Source: Cacajao melanocephalus
Taxonomy: Eukaryota; Chordata; Mammalia; Primates; Pitheciidae
Assembly (NCBI GenBank): GCA_963573385.1
Contig: CAUYLG010048108.1
Span: 29,854-93,853, forward strand
DNA length: 64,000 nt
Reading direction: 5' to 3'
The position numbers were made by a program, and so were the translations under genes. This document shows positions 27,580 through 40,208 of the stretch, one piece after another. Positions within the stretch are counted from its first letter, which is position 1; the number at the start of each line of letters is the position of its first letter. The notes beneath the pieces were generated by a model. That model saw nothing but the letters and a program-made list of their open reading frames with translations, searched no databases and was not told where the DNA came from.

Positions 27580-28355
27580 CATAAATCAATTTTTTTTGCT
27601 TCAATGAGAAAATTCAAAATTTTCCAAAGAAAACTTAAAGGAATTTTCTCAAGGGCTTAAAAAATTTGCTATATCTAAACCACTGAAATATATGACACCT
27701 GTCATCTACTTCTATGTTTGCAAATACTTGGCATATTTCAGAAAAAGAAAATGATGGTAATAAAATTCTGGTGCTATAAGAAAAATTCAACAGTGGCAAT
27801 GAAATTAATCTCTAAAGAATAAATTCAAGGCACCTGTTTTTCACACTGTCCTTTGATTCAAAATCTGTACCTGTGTAGAAACCTGTTGTTTCATCTATTT
27901 CTAGGCTACACATCGTTTATGCTTGATGTATGTATATGGAAGAAGTGTGGCAGCGTTTTAAGGATCACCTGGAAACAGGGTCAAGTCTTTACCATAAATG
28001 TGGGATATCATTATCTTGGTAAATTTACCATAAATATGGGATGTCACCATCTTGGGTAAAAACAAAACAAAACAAAACAAAAAAAAACTCTTCTATTCAC
28101 AAACTGGGGAAAAACTTGAAAAATAAAAACTATGAGACCTTATCATTTGAACATTTTCACCTCTACACTAGACAATGATTTAGCTAAAGCAAAAGTGCAT
28201 AAACGTCTGAAATTCATTATTTCATCTTACAGACAGAGCTTTGAATTAACTTACAAAGAAACAGAATCACAGAGCTGTTTGTTTCTGTCAATGTGTCTAA
28301 ATTGGTTTTAACTGCAATATATGAAAATAGCTAAAATTTATCAAATACTCACTAT
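27580..28355. other. Unassigned sequence with a tandem duplication
   Basis: No gene or family recognised, apart from the 36-bp duplication at 27988-28060 and an AAAAC-rich patch at about 28061-28087. Confidence 0.5.
27988..28060. repeat. Diverged 36-bp tandem duplication
   Basis: TTTACCATAAATGTGGGATA starts at 27988, and the related TTTACCATAAATATGGGATG starts at 28024. The copies differ at several positions, so the event is old. Confidence 0.9.
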
Positions 28356-28615
28356 ATGTGATGGTTAATACTCAGTGTCAACTTGATTGGATTGAGGGAT
28401 ACAAAGTATTAATCCTGGGTGTGTCTGTGTGAGTGTTGCCCAAAAGAGATTGTAGTCAGTAGGCTGGGGAAGGCCAATCCACCCTTAATCTGATGGGCAC
28501 AATCTAATCAGCTTCCAGTGAATATAAAGCAAGCCAAAAGATGTGAAAAGATCAGATGGGTCTAGCCTCCCAGACTACATCATTCTCCTGTGCTGCATGC
28601 TTCCTAAAACACTAT
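28356..28615 (+). repeat. LTR-like fragment (ERVL/MLT2-type)
   Basis: GTGATGGTTAATACTCAGTG, TCAACTTGATTGGATTGAGG, CTGGGTGTGTCTGTGTGAGT, GGGCACAATCTAATCAGCTT and a CTAGCCTCCCAGACTACATC block follow a familiar primate repeat resembling ERVL LTRs. The 3' end is missing. The exact family is uncertain. Confidence 0.5.
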
Positions 28616-28619
28616 GTGT

Positions 28620-30300
28620 CACAGATAGTTCTAAACATTTATAAAGCTGATTTAAGTGGTCATGTAATTGCCCGACTTTAGGTTTCCTCTGCCTTCCTTT
28701 CTGAAATATTTACTTTACTTGATATATGGTAAAATTTCCAAGGCATTACTCCCAAAGTTCTTAATTATACTAGGAGAAACATACGCATAAAAATACCTAG
28801 ATCTTAAGAATATTCTGGTAAACATCTATTAAGTTATAGTAAACGTAAAACAGACAAAGAAGATGTCTAAATGCACTAAGGAAGCTTCATACAGACACTT
28901 GTAGCTGGGCCTATAAAGGAGAATAGGATGTGGATTGAAACCTATGTGTACAAAATCTTTCTAGACAGATAGAAGATCCTATGTAAAATTGACTGAAGAG
29001 ACAAGAAAATGCCATGCAAATACAAGCAAAGGTGAATTTATATAAGAGATAAAATTGTACACAAGGAAATCACTATGTTTTTGAGAAATATTGAGAGTTA
29101 AAGTGAGAAAATTACTTTAGAGTCAGGTCTTGGTGGGCCTTAATGTCACAGCGTGTAGGTAAGACTTTGCATTGCTTTATTTAGAACTCTTGGAGGTAAC
29201 TGAGGTGTTCTTAGGAAAGGTGAGTATAGCAATGCATACAGAATGCACTGTGCTAAAGATTGCCTCATAATGGATTTCATTATACTACATACAGGACAAA
29301 AGCAACCTGACTCTGGAAATGTTGACAGGATCAAATGCTCCGTCAATTAGCGCTTACACAGTGGTTAATATTTTTAATGTGTCTCGCATGATTAGGAATA
29401 ATATTATTACTTTTGTTCTAAAACCTAGATTCTCTTTACCATTTTTAAATAAATAAAACCAATAGTATAAAATCCCATATATACTTGCAAAATATATCAT
29501 CTAAAATTCACTCTTCTCTTCCAGCCCTATGCCGTGTATAGTTAGCATTTTCATCAAACATTTCTTTATATTCTCATAAACTAGAAAAACTGTGCAGTAC
29601 TCTTGAATGTATTAGAATATTTTAAAAGTAACATATTTTAAGGCATGTGAATAACTTTCTCAAACAATTTTAATAACAATCTTTGTAATTATAGTATCCT
29701 ATTAAATGACCAGTCTGCTAAAGTCTTTCTTTAAATGACATCTTATATATGGCAAAAATTTTATCCTATAATTTGATACGATTTCTCAAAGATGATAGAA
29801 TCTGAATAAATTATGAAAGACTATTTTGTAGACCTCTAAGAGTGAAAAATTATTTTTAAGTCTAGCGACTTGCACATATATAGGAGGCACCAAAATATTG
29901 ATGGTGTTTCCCACTACCAAAGCATATAATGTGGGAAGACTTCTTTTTTGTCAGATTTAAGATTCTTTTTGCCTTACTTATATCTAGAGTGCATCCAATA
30001 GCATTTACAAACATTTTATTGCAGGAAGTATATAATTAAGGAGAATTGGCGCAATGGAAATACATTTTTTGGGGGGAAGATAGTATATTATGCTGAGTAA
30101 AAGGGAATGTTAATTTATCAATTAGATTAAAATCTGACAAACCAGTTAAGAGATGATTATTTGCTCTAAGGAGAAAGGCCAAAAGGTATTTGAACTTATC
30201 AGAAGGACCCACAAGTAGATGGATTCTTTCTTTAGGAAAGCAAAAGATTGGAAAAAAAAAAATCAGCTATCTCAACTTTAGGACTAAAATCAGCTGGGGG
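28620..30300. other. Unassigned AT-rich sequence
   Basis: No gene or family recognised. The minus-strand frame at 29146-29346 has no motif. Confidence 0.45.
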
Positions 30301-30310
30301 GAAAAAAAAA

Positions 30311-30530
30311 CCAGTCTACAGCCTGGCCAACATGGCAAAACCCCTTCTCTACTAAAAATACAAAAATTAGCTGGGCGTGTTTGGTGGGCTCCTATAATCA
30401 CAGCTATTCGAGAGGCTGAGACTGGATAATCTCTTGAACCCAGGAGGTGAAGGTTGCAATGAGCCAAGACCACGCCATTGCACTCTCCAGCCTGGAAACA
30501 ACTGTGAAACTCCGTCTCAAAAATAAAACA
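30311..30530 (+). repeat. 5'-truncated Alu SINE
   Basis: Begins inside the left arm (CCAGTCTACAGCCTGGCCAA) and continues through the right arm to CCGTCTCAAAAATAAAACAG. The first ~60 bases of a full Alu are missing. A G/A-rich run (GGGGGGAAAAAAAAA) sits directly before the truncation. Confidence 0.9.
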
Positions 30531-30604
30531 GAACAAGTCTAAAATATCTAAAATCTTAAACCTTAAACAAATATAAACCTCACAATGAACAATGCATTTC
30601 TTTT

Positions 30605-30622
30605 AAAAAAAAAAAAAAAAAA
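30605..30622. repeat. A18 homopolymer
   Basis: An uninterrupted A-run, soon followed by a T9 run near 30632. It is not attached to a recognised retrotransposon. Confidence 0.95.
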
Positions 30623-30639
30623 GAATGCTGCTTTTTTTT

Positions 30640-31090
30640 TGGGAGATACAATGTCACAAACACTGACCATTATTTTTTCAATAAAATTGGATAGTTTTGT
30701 AAATTATTAATAAAAATGTATTTCTTAAATTAATTTTATAAAAATGTAGCTGCAAAAAATTAAGATCACAAATGTAAGGTTATTACAGATTAGCAAAGTG
30801 TAATTGAAACTTCTCAATGTTCCTGAAAGTAAGCTTGAACTTACCTATTTTTTTTTTTGCTTTAAGTCTATTCTATACGAGTTTAGTAAATAATCATCTA
30901 TTACAATACTTAAATTAAATGTCAAATGCACTGAAAACGAAACAGCTGAAAACTTTTTTAATGTTTTGAATCCTACTGGCCTTGTACACAACTGCCTTTT
31001 GACAATTTTGCAGTTATCCATAGTGAAGGCTTAATAAAGAGCATTGTGTACTATGCAAAAGATGATTTTTTGCAGAAGAAATATTCCCAC
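30640..31090. other. Unassigned AT-rich sequence
   Basis: Nothing recognised. Confidence 0.4.
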
Positions 31091-31108
31091 ATTATAGAAT
31101 GCATTAGG

Positions 31109-31165
31109 TATCCATGTAACCAAAAACCAACTGTACCCCCCCAAAATGACTGAAACTTTAAAAAA
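31109..31165 (+). mobile_element. 57-bp L1 3'-end micro-insertion
   Basis: TATCCATGTAACCAAAAACC, AACTGTACCCCCCC and an A-rich end resemble the last bases of an L1 3' UTR (TATGTAACAAACCTGCAC...ATGTACCCC) plus tail. A 13-bp duplication, AGAATGCATTAGG at 31096-31108 and AGAATGCATCAGG at 31166-31178, flanks it. That supports a severely 5'-truncated target-primed insertion. Confidence 0.65.
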
Positions 31166-31179
31166 AGAATGCATCAGGG

Positions 31180-33310
31180 ACAGAAGTATTTTGGTCCTGT
31201 CTAGTCATTTTTATGGTAATTTCTCTTAACACAGTATCATGTTCAAACTGATTATTTCTTCAGAAATTATAATCATTGTAAGTTTTTGCTATGTCTCAGT
31301 CATGTATATATCCCCACCACACATATGTTTTCTGCTCTTCTAGATAACTGTAATCCTTGTATAAATTTTGGGCATATAGAACATATCTAATTGGGATTTT
31401 GGCTCCACAATTTCCTAGAATTATTTCTCTGCGGTTACTAAAATAAAGCTCCAATGCTAATTTCCAAGAAATCTTTCATATTAAAGTTGAAATGATAATA
31501 CAAAGTGAGAAGTAGTATTGGATCTTTTATCTTCCTAGTAGATTAAACTGAAAATAGAATAAAAATACAAAAACACTGGATTTTTAGCTATATAGATTTT
31601 GTTTCAACACAGTTTGCTCTATTTAACATAAGCCTTTTCTTGAATGCACCCTCACCTCTCTTGGATGACTTTATTATGTTTTATCTTTCTTCCAAACTTT
31701 GTCAATATATTTAGTTTTTGGCAAAGAAAAAGATATCTCAAAGGGTCCTTTGCTAAAACATGGAAAGCTGCCTAAGGGATAAAGTAACAAAAAAGTATAC
31801 TATCATTCTCACAAAATGGCTTTAAAAACACTAGTGTCATATATTAAACCGAGCTGGAATCCTAGAGTTCAAATATAATATATATTTCCAGCTTTTGATA
31901 TTAGGGTTGTGAACTTTATTTTCCTCCTAATGATACTTATAAATTATCTTAACACAATCTTGAAATGCTTTTGTTAAAAATAAATTATGCTATATAGATT
32001 ATTTTATTTTTAGGTCTCATCATTTGAACAAAGTAATGTATGTTGAACTAGCAACCTTATAATTAAACTACACTGTAACTCTGTTAACTGCATTACCCCC
32101 CCACCACAACTACATTAAGATAAACTAAATTATCCTGCTTTAGGCATATATGATTTAGAAATCTGGGGCAACAGATGTTCTCAGGGTATCTTTGCAAATG
32201 TCCATCCCTTTACTCTTCACTTGACTCTATATTGTAAGGCTTCCATTAATACCAATAAATTTTTAGAAATTTGATTTATTCTTTATTTTATTTGGAGGCC
32301 AATGAAGATAGGTTAGCTTAAAAATTACAAGCTCAGCCATCTCTGAGACTTTCAGAACAGAGGCATGTGGCTTTCTTCATTCATCGAATTACGGGAGAGT
32401 GAACTCAAATAATCATTATGTGCACTTATATTTGTTACATTTGAAGAAGAATGAAATAACTTGAATAGATCTTTGACTTCCTTCAACAAATGTACTTAGC
32501 ATGTGCAAATGATTTTTTTAATTAAAAGACTATTTAAGGTCTTGCTGTTAGAATTACCTGTGTTCTAACATATAAAATTATGAAAATTTATAATTTTAGT
32601 TACTGAAAATGTTCATGATTAGTGGTAATCCTATGCTGGAGCACCACTGGGGTATTTTGCTGTTGTTGCTGTTGGTGTTGATAGTGTTTATAGCCCCAGA
32701 TGTAATTTGCATATTTTAAAACTGTATATTTAGTTGCTTTTCAAATGTATACCATAATTTTATGTACGTAGGGTTTCCCCCTCTGTGGATCCCAAACAAA
32801 TTCCAGACAGGAATGTAGAGAAAATCTTGAGTTATACCCACCTAAAAAAATGGACCCATAAAATTACATGTCAGGGGTTATGTAGTGGCACTTCATTAAC
32901 ACCTTCAATGCTTTCCACGAGTACTGAGTAATGACAAATGGCTTGCTTCAACCAACTCAGAGTCTGTAATCTGACTTCTTCAGTAATTGCTTGCAGACAA
33001 ACCAGTCTGCTAGTGGGATTCTTAATAGTTGAGTTTAACCTGATTATATTTATTGTGAATTGCAAATATTTTTATACACTGATTTTAGGTTTTCTTTTCA
33101 TAGGTTTTCTTCCCCTCTTTGTTTACCCTCTCATGCTGTTTCTTGGTTCCTACATCACTATCCAGTGTTTATGCTCACCTCTTGACAAAGATTTAGCAAA
33201 GTTTACCCTCTTACTAAATTGAAGACACAGATTACTATTTTATCTTGAGTTTTAGTTTCATCTTCTTATCACAAAAATTAGTTAATACTTTGTCAAATGG
33301 TAATTATATT
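31180..33310. other. Unassigned AT-rich sequence
   Basis: No family or gene recognised over about 2.1 kb. Two opposed frames near 32871-33222 are chance overlaps. A short C-run (ACCCCCCCACC) lies near 32095. Confidence 0.45.
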
Positions 33311-33319
33311 TACCAATAC

Positions 33320-33606
33320 TTTTTTTTTGAGACTGAGTCTTGTTCTGTTGCCCAGGTCAGAGTGCAGTGGTGTGATCTGGGCTTACTACAGCCTCTCCCT
33401 CCCGGGTTCACGCAGTTCTCCTGCCTCAGCCTCCTGAGTAGCTGGGACTACAGGTGTGCACCACCATGCTCAGCTAATTTTTTTTGTTAGTAGAGATGGG
33501 GTTTAACCTTATTGGCCAGGCTGGTCTCGAACTCCTAACATCGTGATCCACCTGTCTCAGCCTCCTAAAGTTCTAGGATTACAGGTGTGAGACACAAAGT
33601 CCGGCC
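33320..33606 (-). repeat. Alu SINE, antisense, with target-site duplication
   Basis: TTTTTTTTGAGACTGAGTCT through the decayed end AGACACAAAGTCCGGCC. TACCAATAC at 33311-33319 and TATCAATAC at 33607-33615 form a 9-bp duplication with one mismatch. Confidence 0.95.
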
Positions 33607-33639
33607 TATCAATACCTTTTCATTAATTTCTACAGATAC

Positions 33640-34280
33640 CTGTGTTTCTTTGTTACCATGCCTTTCATGGCTTCAAAATCCTCTTTAAGTTGTATTATTG
33701 AACAAATCTTTCAGAAAAGGTCTTTATTGGTTTTGTCCCCTAAAGCTGCTCTGAAAATATCTTTATTTTTGGTATAATGCTGAAATATTTTAGTAGAGAA
33801 GATATTTTATGTGAGTATTTTCCTTCAGTTCTATGTATATACTACATAGTATACTCTGAGATCTATTTTATTGCTGAGAAATCTGTTGCAATCTGTTTTC
33901 ATTTGTTTATGCGTAATCTTTTCTCAGGGCCTTGAAAATCTCTTAATGTTTCATTATCTGAATTTCACACCACTGTGCCCAAGTGGATACTAAATTTTAT
34001 TTAACTTTCAATGTGAGGACTTAGTTATTTCCTAAGATCTTAGAAAACAAAATAAAACAAAACTCCCAGCTACTATTCCTTCAAATTTTCTTCCTCTACT
34101 ATCATTTTATTTTTGTATTCAAACAATTTGATTTTACTTACTATGGAATGTTTCAATATATGCTTTTTCTAAATGAATTTATTCTATCTACCTATTCTTG
34201 TTTTGTGTCATTTGCTTATAATCTATAAATTCCTTTAATAAAAGATGTTTATTCTTCATTTATCACATTGGGACTATAAA
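33640..34280 (-). mobile_element. Probable old L1/HAL1 fragment
   Basis: The T-rich plus strand has TTATTGCTGAGAAATCTGTT and TTTCACACCACTGTGCCC, with the motif order of antisense old L1-type repeats. It is strongly diverged, with no clear boundaries. Confidence 0.35.
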
Positions 34281-34289
34281 CATTTTTAA

Positions 34290-36030
34290 ATACTTTTCAG
34301 GTTGCTAAGATATTTGATTTAATTTTCTGATTATAGATGTATTTGGCTTTCATCATATTGGCTATCTTCTTGTTATGAGGTTATGGTTTATAGAAACCTT
34401 TTAAATAATCCCCCCCTTTGTCACTCTTTTTCTAATTTATTACCACTTGTGTCCATGGATGCCTTGCATAATAGTTACACAATTAATTCTACCTGGCTAC
34501 CCAAGTTCAGAATGCAAAAGCAGGTCTCGTATTAGCAGTTTGGTGTCCCTGCTCTAGCTAACATTGGGAAATACTGGATAATATTAGGGAAATATTAAAA
34601 AATCCAAAGACTCATCTATTTACCATAGCACTTAACTATAAGCTTTGACCTGTACCTTCCCATCTCCTATTAGCTGCACCTTCAATTAATATATTTCTTA
34701 TTTATGTCCCTGTTGCTATAGCAGTCCCTGGTTCAAGCCATAAACCATACTTAATTCCTCCACCTAACGAAGAACGTTTTAGAACTTTATGTGAGCCAAA
34801 TTCCCAGTCACATAATTTTGACTGCTTCAAAAGCCAAGACTCAGTAGGCTGTGGGCTTCAACAAGGCTCATCTTACATTTTCTGTTTGTCTTCTGTGACA
34901 TATCTTGCTTATCACTTTTTATAATTTACATATCAATGCCATGGTTTCGGAATTTGGATAGGGGAAGGTGCTCAAGTTATGACCAAAGGAGTATAATCTT
35001 TAAAAACAGACCCAGAATTAGCTCTTTTTCATATTTAAGAAGTGTCAATTCATAAGGTATTCATATTTTTCCAATTTATATCATATTATCAGCTTCTAAT
35101 AGCATATTTAGTTTATGAAATGCTTCATTATGTTGAGATAGAATATAATCCTTGATTACATTGTATGGAAATTTCAACCGATTACACCTCTTTGCAAACT
35201 TTTCAGTATAGGTCACACACATTTATTCTTGCAATTGCTAATTTCAAGATCACTTATCTGCAGTTCCCTAAAAAACTCAGGAAAGATTTTAGATTATTTA
35301 TTTACATATACAAGCATACACATACATATGCAAACACCCTTTTAGAGTTGACATCTTTTAAAATACATAATTTTCTCATCTGAGATTTTGTCATGCTTTG
35401 AATTTATTCAGATTACCTTATATTTATTTTTACGTAAAGAACATCAAAATCATAGTTAGATGGATGAATGAATTGATAGAGAAATTTGTTTCTTGAGTTA
35501 CTTCAAGGTGATTTATGTAAATTATTTAGCTTTATGGTTTTTAAATATTACTGTCATTTAAGGAAACAATACACATAAAATATAAATAACTATATATATA
35601 TATATATATATAGTGTCAGTGCTAATAATACATATCAATTTTCTTAATTTTTTTGATTTTCAGTTGTCACTAATTATATTAGCTGCCAAAATGATGATTT
35701 AATCTCTTTTCTAATTTTTTCAACTTTTAGTGCAGTTTTCTTGCTCTATTTTATTTGCTACTTTCAGAAAGAAATAAAATAAAAGTTATGAGAGCAAATG
35801 TCTTTCCCTTTATCTTAAAGAGAATGTCTCTTCTGTCAATTTACTGTGAAATATAAGAGTATTTTTTTATTTGTTAGTTTTTTTCCTCCTGGTTAATTGT
35901 TTCTGTTCAATATTTTCAGTTTTAAATTAAAAACAAATCATAGAAGAAGATTTAAATGATAAGAGCTCTAATACATGATTATGAATTTTCAAAATGACAA
36001 ATTTATAATTATGATGATATATAACTCCTG
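34290..36030. other. Unassigned AT-rich sequence with a (TA)11 tract
   Basis: No family or gene recognised. A pure TA run of 11 units lies at 35591-35612. Confidence 0.5.
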
Positions 36031-36034
36031 TGTC

Positions 36035-36205
36035 TTTATGTGCCAGATAGTGTTCTAAGTCTTGAAGTATTTTACATATAAAATCTCATAAAACTTCCTT
36101 GAAGTGAGTGCAGGTATTATCCACACATAAGGAAACTGAACCGAGGCACAGACAAATAACTTCTCCAGTGTGACAGAGTCCCCAAGTAATCGGCTGGGAT
36201 GTCCT
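36035..36205 (-). repeat. MIR SINE, well preserved
   Basis: TGCCAGATAGTGTTCTAAG, ATTTTACATATAAAATCTCA, AGGAAACTGAACCGAGGCAC, AACTTCTCCAGTGTGACAGA and AGTAATCGGCTGGGAT follow the MIR reverse complement across the core and tail. Confidence 0.82.
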
Positions 36206-36486
36206 CATGATTAATTAGGGGTCATGCTTTCCAAAAATATACATATAGACATGAAATTTCATGAAGTATGAGATAAATTTATTATAAGTGATTTAATTTA
36301 GAATTATTATTTTAATTTTAGTTGCTTTAATTTTTTAATAAAGGTAAATTAGGAAACTGGTAACTTATTCATTTGATTATAGAAGTACTATGTCCAAGTT
36401 CAAATATAAGAAATGTTAAAATAAATTAAGTTATGTTTCTTCAGGAAGGAGGCATTTTCAAGATATGAAATAATGCGATTTCCTCT

Positions 36487-36633
36487 CTCTTTTTTTTTTC
36501 TTTTTTTTTTGTTTTTTTACAGAAGGGGTTTCCCCATGTTGGTCAGGCTGGTCTTGAACTCTCGACCTCAGGTGATCCGCCCGCCTTGGCCTCCAAAGTG
36601 CTTGGATTACAGGCATGAGCCACCCAGCTCGGC
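36487..36633 (-). repeat. Alu left-arm-only insertion with poly(A) and 19-bp TSD
   Basis: On the minus strand this reads from the Alu 5' end (AGCCGAGCTGGGTGGCTC) through the left arm to GGGGAAACCCCTTCTGT. It then goes straight into a poly(A), seen here as T-runs at 36490-36518. The right arm is absent. The 19 bases at 36474-36492 recur exactly at 36634-36652 as a target-site duplication. The arm is AluY/S-like with low divergence. Confidence 0.93.
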
Positions 36634-36659
36634 TGCGATTTCCTCTCTCTTTAAAGTAC

Positions 36660-38340
36660 AATCATTGTTTAAAGTGCCCAAGGGCTCACTAGCCAGATCT
36701 ACCTTTGGAATTTCAGATATTTAAATTTCTGTACAATTTCACCATGATCTGGTACACTGTCAATTCCTAATAAGTGCTTTTTTGCACTGGACAAGTAAAT
36801 CCCGTTAGGGAAATAAAGAGAAAGCAAAAGTCAGAAATTAAGAAAAACAGTCTGATTATTCTTGAAATATTTCCAAGTAATTCATGCCAGAACTGCCTCA
36901 CCAGCATACTTGTCTCTCAAACCATATGAAGCCATCCCCTTCAGCTTGCTGACATTTCCAATACTTTAATTGGGACACCAACTCCTTATTATATTTTGCT
37001 TCAAGGATCCAATAGTACCTATGGAACATTTTAAATTGAATAGCCCTCAGGCCAGTTCCTCCACTGTGCCCAAATGATAATTGATGAATACGCTTGTCTT
37101 AATTCTTTATTTTAAATTGCTCCTTTTCTCCTTTGCTCCTCTTATTTAATTTTAAATTATTTCCTGCATCATTCCATTAGATAGTTTATCTCTGACTGCC
37201 AGTTTGTAGGCATTATACTACTTAATTTTAGTTAAATGCTATGTTTAAAAAAGAAAAGAAAGACAATAGAGTTCTTAATTCTACAAAGATGCAAATAAGA
37301 ATGCCTCTCACATATAAATATTTTAATAATTACAAAATAATCTTGTTAACTTAGATTGTCAAATGAGCCATGAAAATTACAATGTATCTTGTTAATGATT
37401 CTGAAAATATATAAAAAGTGACTATAATGAACTTAGTAAGATTTCCTAATACAAAAACAACAACAACAACAAAATAGACTTGTTTGAAACATTGATAAAG
37501 CAAGGGAATAAAACAGAAGATAAGTGATAAAAACTCAAGGGAAATATCTTCATACGCTAAAAAAAATTCTAATTTAGAAAAAGTAACAGCATATATTTGA
37601 ATGTTTTCTTAGTAATTATAACAATTTTTCTAAGAAATTCATTCTGAGCAAAGCCAAAATGTAGGTGATGTATGAGAAAACTGACCAGTTTAAAACATTT
37701 TATTATTTTCAAGGATTATCTAGTTGATAACATATATACTAGAAGACACAAAAACATTCAAACCAGAACTGATGATAATATCAAAAAGGAATTATATGCC
37801 ATGGACAGGAAACTCCATAAACTGTTTCATTTTCCCACAGCAAAGGGTTAAACAATAACAATTACAGCTATGTGTCACAATATGATTAAATAGGGTAATA
37901 AAATATTGGGCCAAAAATGACTTTAAAGTTTACATGCAGAATAATAGTTTCTAATCAATTTCAAAATAAGCAAATGTAGATATATATTTTGTAGATAAAC
38001 ATGTATATCTGGGAAAATTATAAAAAGACAATGGATTGATAAACACAAAATCAAGATGATGGCTGTAGGGGATGGGGCACGAAGCACTAAAATAGAGCAC
38101 ACAAGAAGGCCTAAGACATCAGTCAGGTTCCAACTGAATTAAAGAAACTCTGCATTGTCCAATGGTGCATACATGTTAAAAACAGGATTTGAATTAAATC
38201 AACTGTATGCATCTGAAATAAAAAAAGAAAAATAAGTATTGCCAAACGTGAAGAGAAAAATTGCAAACCATACTCTGAAATGGAAGTCACTGAGTTTCTA
38301 GAAATAATAATCTAAATACAAATGCAGTTAGTTAAAAACA
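36660..38340. other. Unassigned AT-rich sequence with a CAA run
   Basis: No family or gene recognised. A short (CAA)n tract lies at about 37455-37472. Confidence 0.45.
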
Positions 38341-38344
38341 AAAT

Positions 38345-38480
38345 TAGACTTTTAGAATTTCAGAGATGAAAAATGCCTAAGAAATACCCAATCTCTTCCT
38401 TTTCAAGGCATGAAAATGAGAATGAAGAGGGGAGCAGGAGACAAATTATGTTATCTCATGTTTCCCAAGTTCACACAAGA
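38345..38480 (-). repeat. MIR-class SINE fragment
   Basis: TAGAATTTCAGAGATGAAAA, a CTAAGAAATACCCAATCTCT block and AAGTTCACACAAGAT match the reverse of the common mammalian SINE end (AGAATTTTAGAGCTGGAAGGGACCTTAGAG...CCAAGGTCACACAG). Confidence 0.5.
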
Positions 38481-38489
38481 TAATGGTTA

Positions 38490-40035
38490 ATGAAAGAGAG
38501 AATATGTAGGATCTGTGTTGAGATATTACAACTTCATTTCTTAGAAATTCCAGTTTGCTTGGAGTTAGGATTTGCCTTGTTACAGGCCCCAAAGTTCATG
38601 CCACATACATAGAAGGAAAGACCACTTTTTCTACTGGAAAAAAAAAAAAAAAAAAAAACAGGATGCAAGATTTAGACACTATAAGAGCATTCAAGGAATT
38701 CAGGTAACATATGATTAATGACAATATTTACTGAAGAATCATGAAAATTAATAACTAAAGGTGTCCTAGAATATACTATATAATCTATACATTATTACTG
38801 TCCTCAGTTTGAAATTTCACATGCAGGGGACAGAATGAGAGCACAGAACTCTATCCCTTTTCCTTACTCTTCCCAGCAAGGAGAATCAGGATATGGGTTG
38901 AATTTAAGGATTCTAAATTAGGGAAAAATACTTTGATAAGTACATAGTAAGGTAAAATTATGTGTGCAACTCCCTCTTATAGGTGATGTGTAAAATAGAA
39001 TAACTAAGAAATGAATTCTACCCTCAGCAATGAGAATAAACACTCTACTCCAATGAGGAGACTATGTATGTATATTTGTTTATGTGTGTGGATGAAGATA
39101 AATAGAAAGCAAAGATCCATAGGAGAAACAGAAAAATAACCATTTGCATTGAGAACAGGAAGAGATTCTCCTGAGTTGAAACAGGCAAAATTTTAGAGAA
39201 AGCATGCATGCTCACCTTTGACAGAAACAGCAGTTGAATACCTATTAGTGATAGAGTGCTATAAAATGGGAAAAGTACAGCAGAAAGAGGCACAAAGATG
39301 GGGAACTGGATCATGCATGTGAGCAGGAACAACGTAGTTTATTATAAAACCAACTACTGAAAGCATTTCCTATGTGCTATTGTGGCTCAACTCTCTAGGC
39401 ATCAAATACTATTTCAGGATTTTGACGAAGCAATTGACACATAACAGATTTACTCCTTGAGATTAATGCAGTATGAATTGAAGAATAAATAGACGCTTCA
39501 TAGTATAACAAAAACACAACAAATATAAGCCACCTAGTATATCTGAGACAAAATTTCAAAATAAGATATATTCTCATCCACCCAAAAATAAAAAATAACT
39601 GAACTAATGACCCATTTCCAGCTCGATGATTCCATTTGAGTAGTTTAGTATCCAGTGATACTAGCACAATTATTTCTTTCATATCAGCAAGTACTAAGTT
39701 CAAAAATAAGCACTGAAGAGAACAATTATCAAACTTACAGAAAGTGCTACAAATTTCTATGAATAAAGTCAAAGATATTATAGTCTTTTCAAAAATCATG
39801 CTATTAACTCAAATTCATGTTACTACTATTAACTGTCTAGAATTTGGCTTTAAAAATATTTCCATAATTTTGAATGTAAAATATCACAAATAATGGGAAT
39901 TATCTTAGGAACATAATGTAGTTTTTTAAAGTAGGTAACAAAATATTTAACAGTAAATCAAATTCCATTTGCACATGGTCAGTTACTTCTTTCTTTTTTA
40001 AAAAATTTTATTTATTTTAAATTTTTTAATTTTAA
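38490..40035. other. Unassigned sequence with an A21 run
   Basis: No gene recognised. An A21 run at 38638-38658 could be the tail of an unrecognised retrocopy. The 95- and 134-residue minus-strand frames at 39045-39332 and 39395-39799 have no conserved motif. Confidence 0.4.
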
Positions 40036-40040
40036 TTTTA

Positions 40041-40208
40041 TTGTTTTAGAGATAGACTCTTGCTCTGTCACTCAGGTTGGGGTGCAGTGGCATACTCCAC
40101 TCCCAGCTAATTTTTCTATTTTTGAAGATTATGAGATTTCACTCTGTTGCCCAGGCTGGCCTGGAAAGCCTGGCTTCAAGTGATCCTCCCACTTTGGCCT
40201 CCCAAAAC
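40041..40208 (-). repeat. Diverged Alu with internal deletion (AluJ-like)
   Basis: GATAGACTCTTGCTCTGTCA and TTGGGGTGCAGTGGCAT from the right arm join directly to CAGCTAATTTTTCTATTTTT and the left arm up to TTTGGCCTCCCAAAAC. The middle of the right arm is missing. The T-rich block at 39992-40040 is its tail. Confidence 0.85.

Noticed and set aside
38638..38658. A21 run as the tail of a retrogene
   Set aside because: I found no recognisable transcript-like sequence upstream and no target duplication, so a retrocopy cannot be supported.
39395..39799. 134-residue minus-strand open frame
   Set aside because: Composition follows the AT-rich DNA (F, I, L, S rich), with no known signature. A frame of this length is expected by chance in 64 kb.
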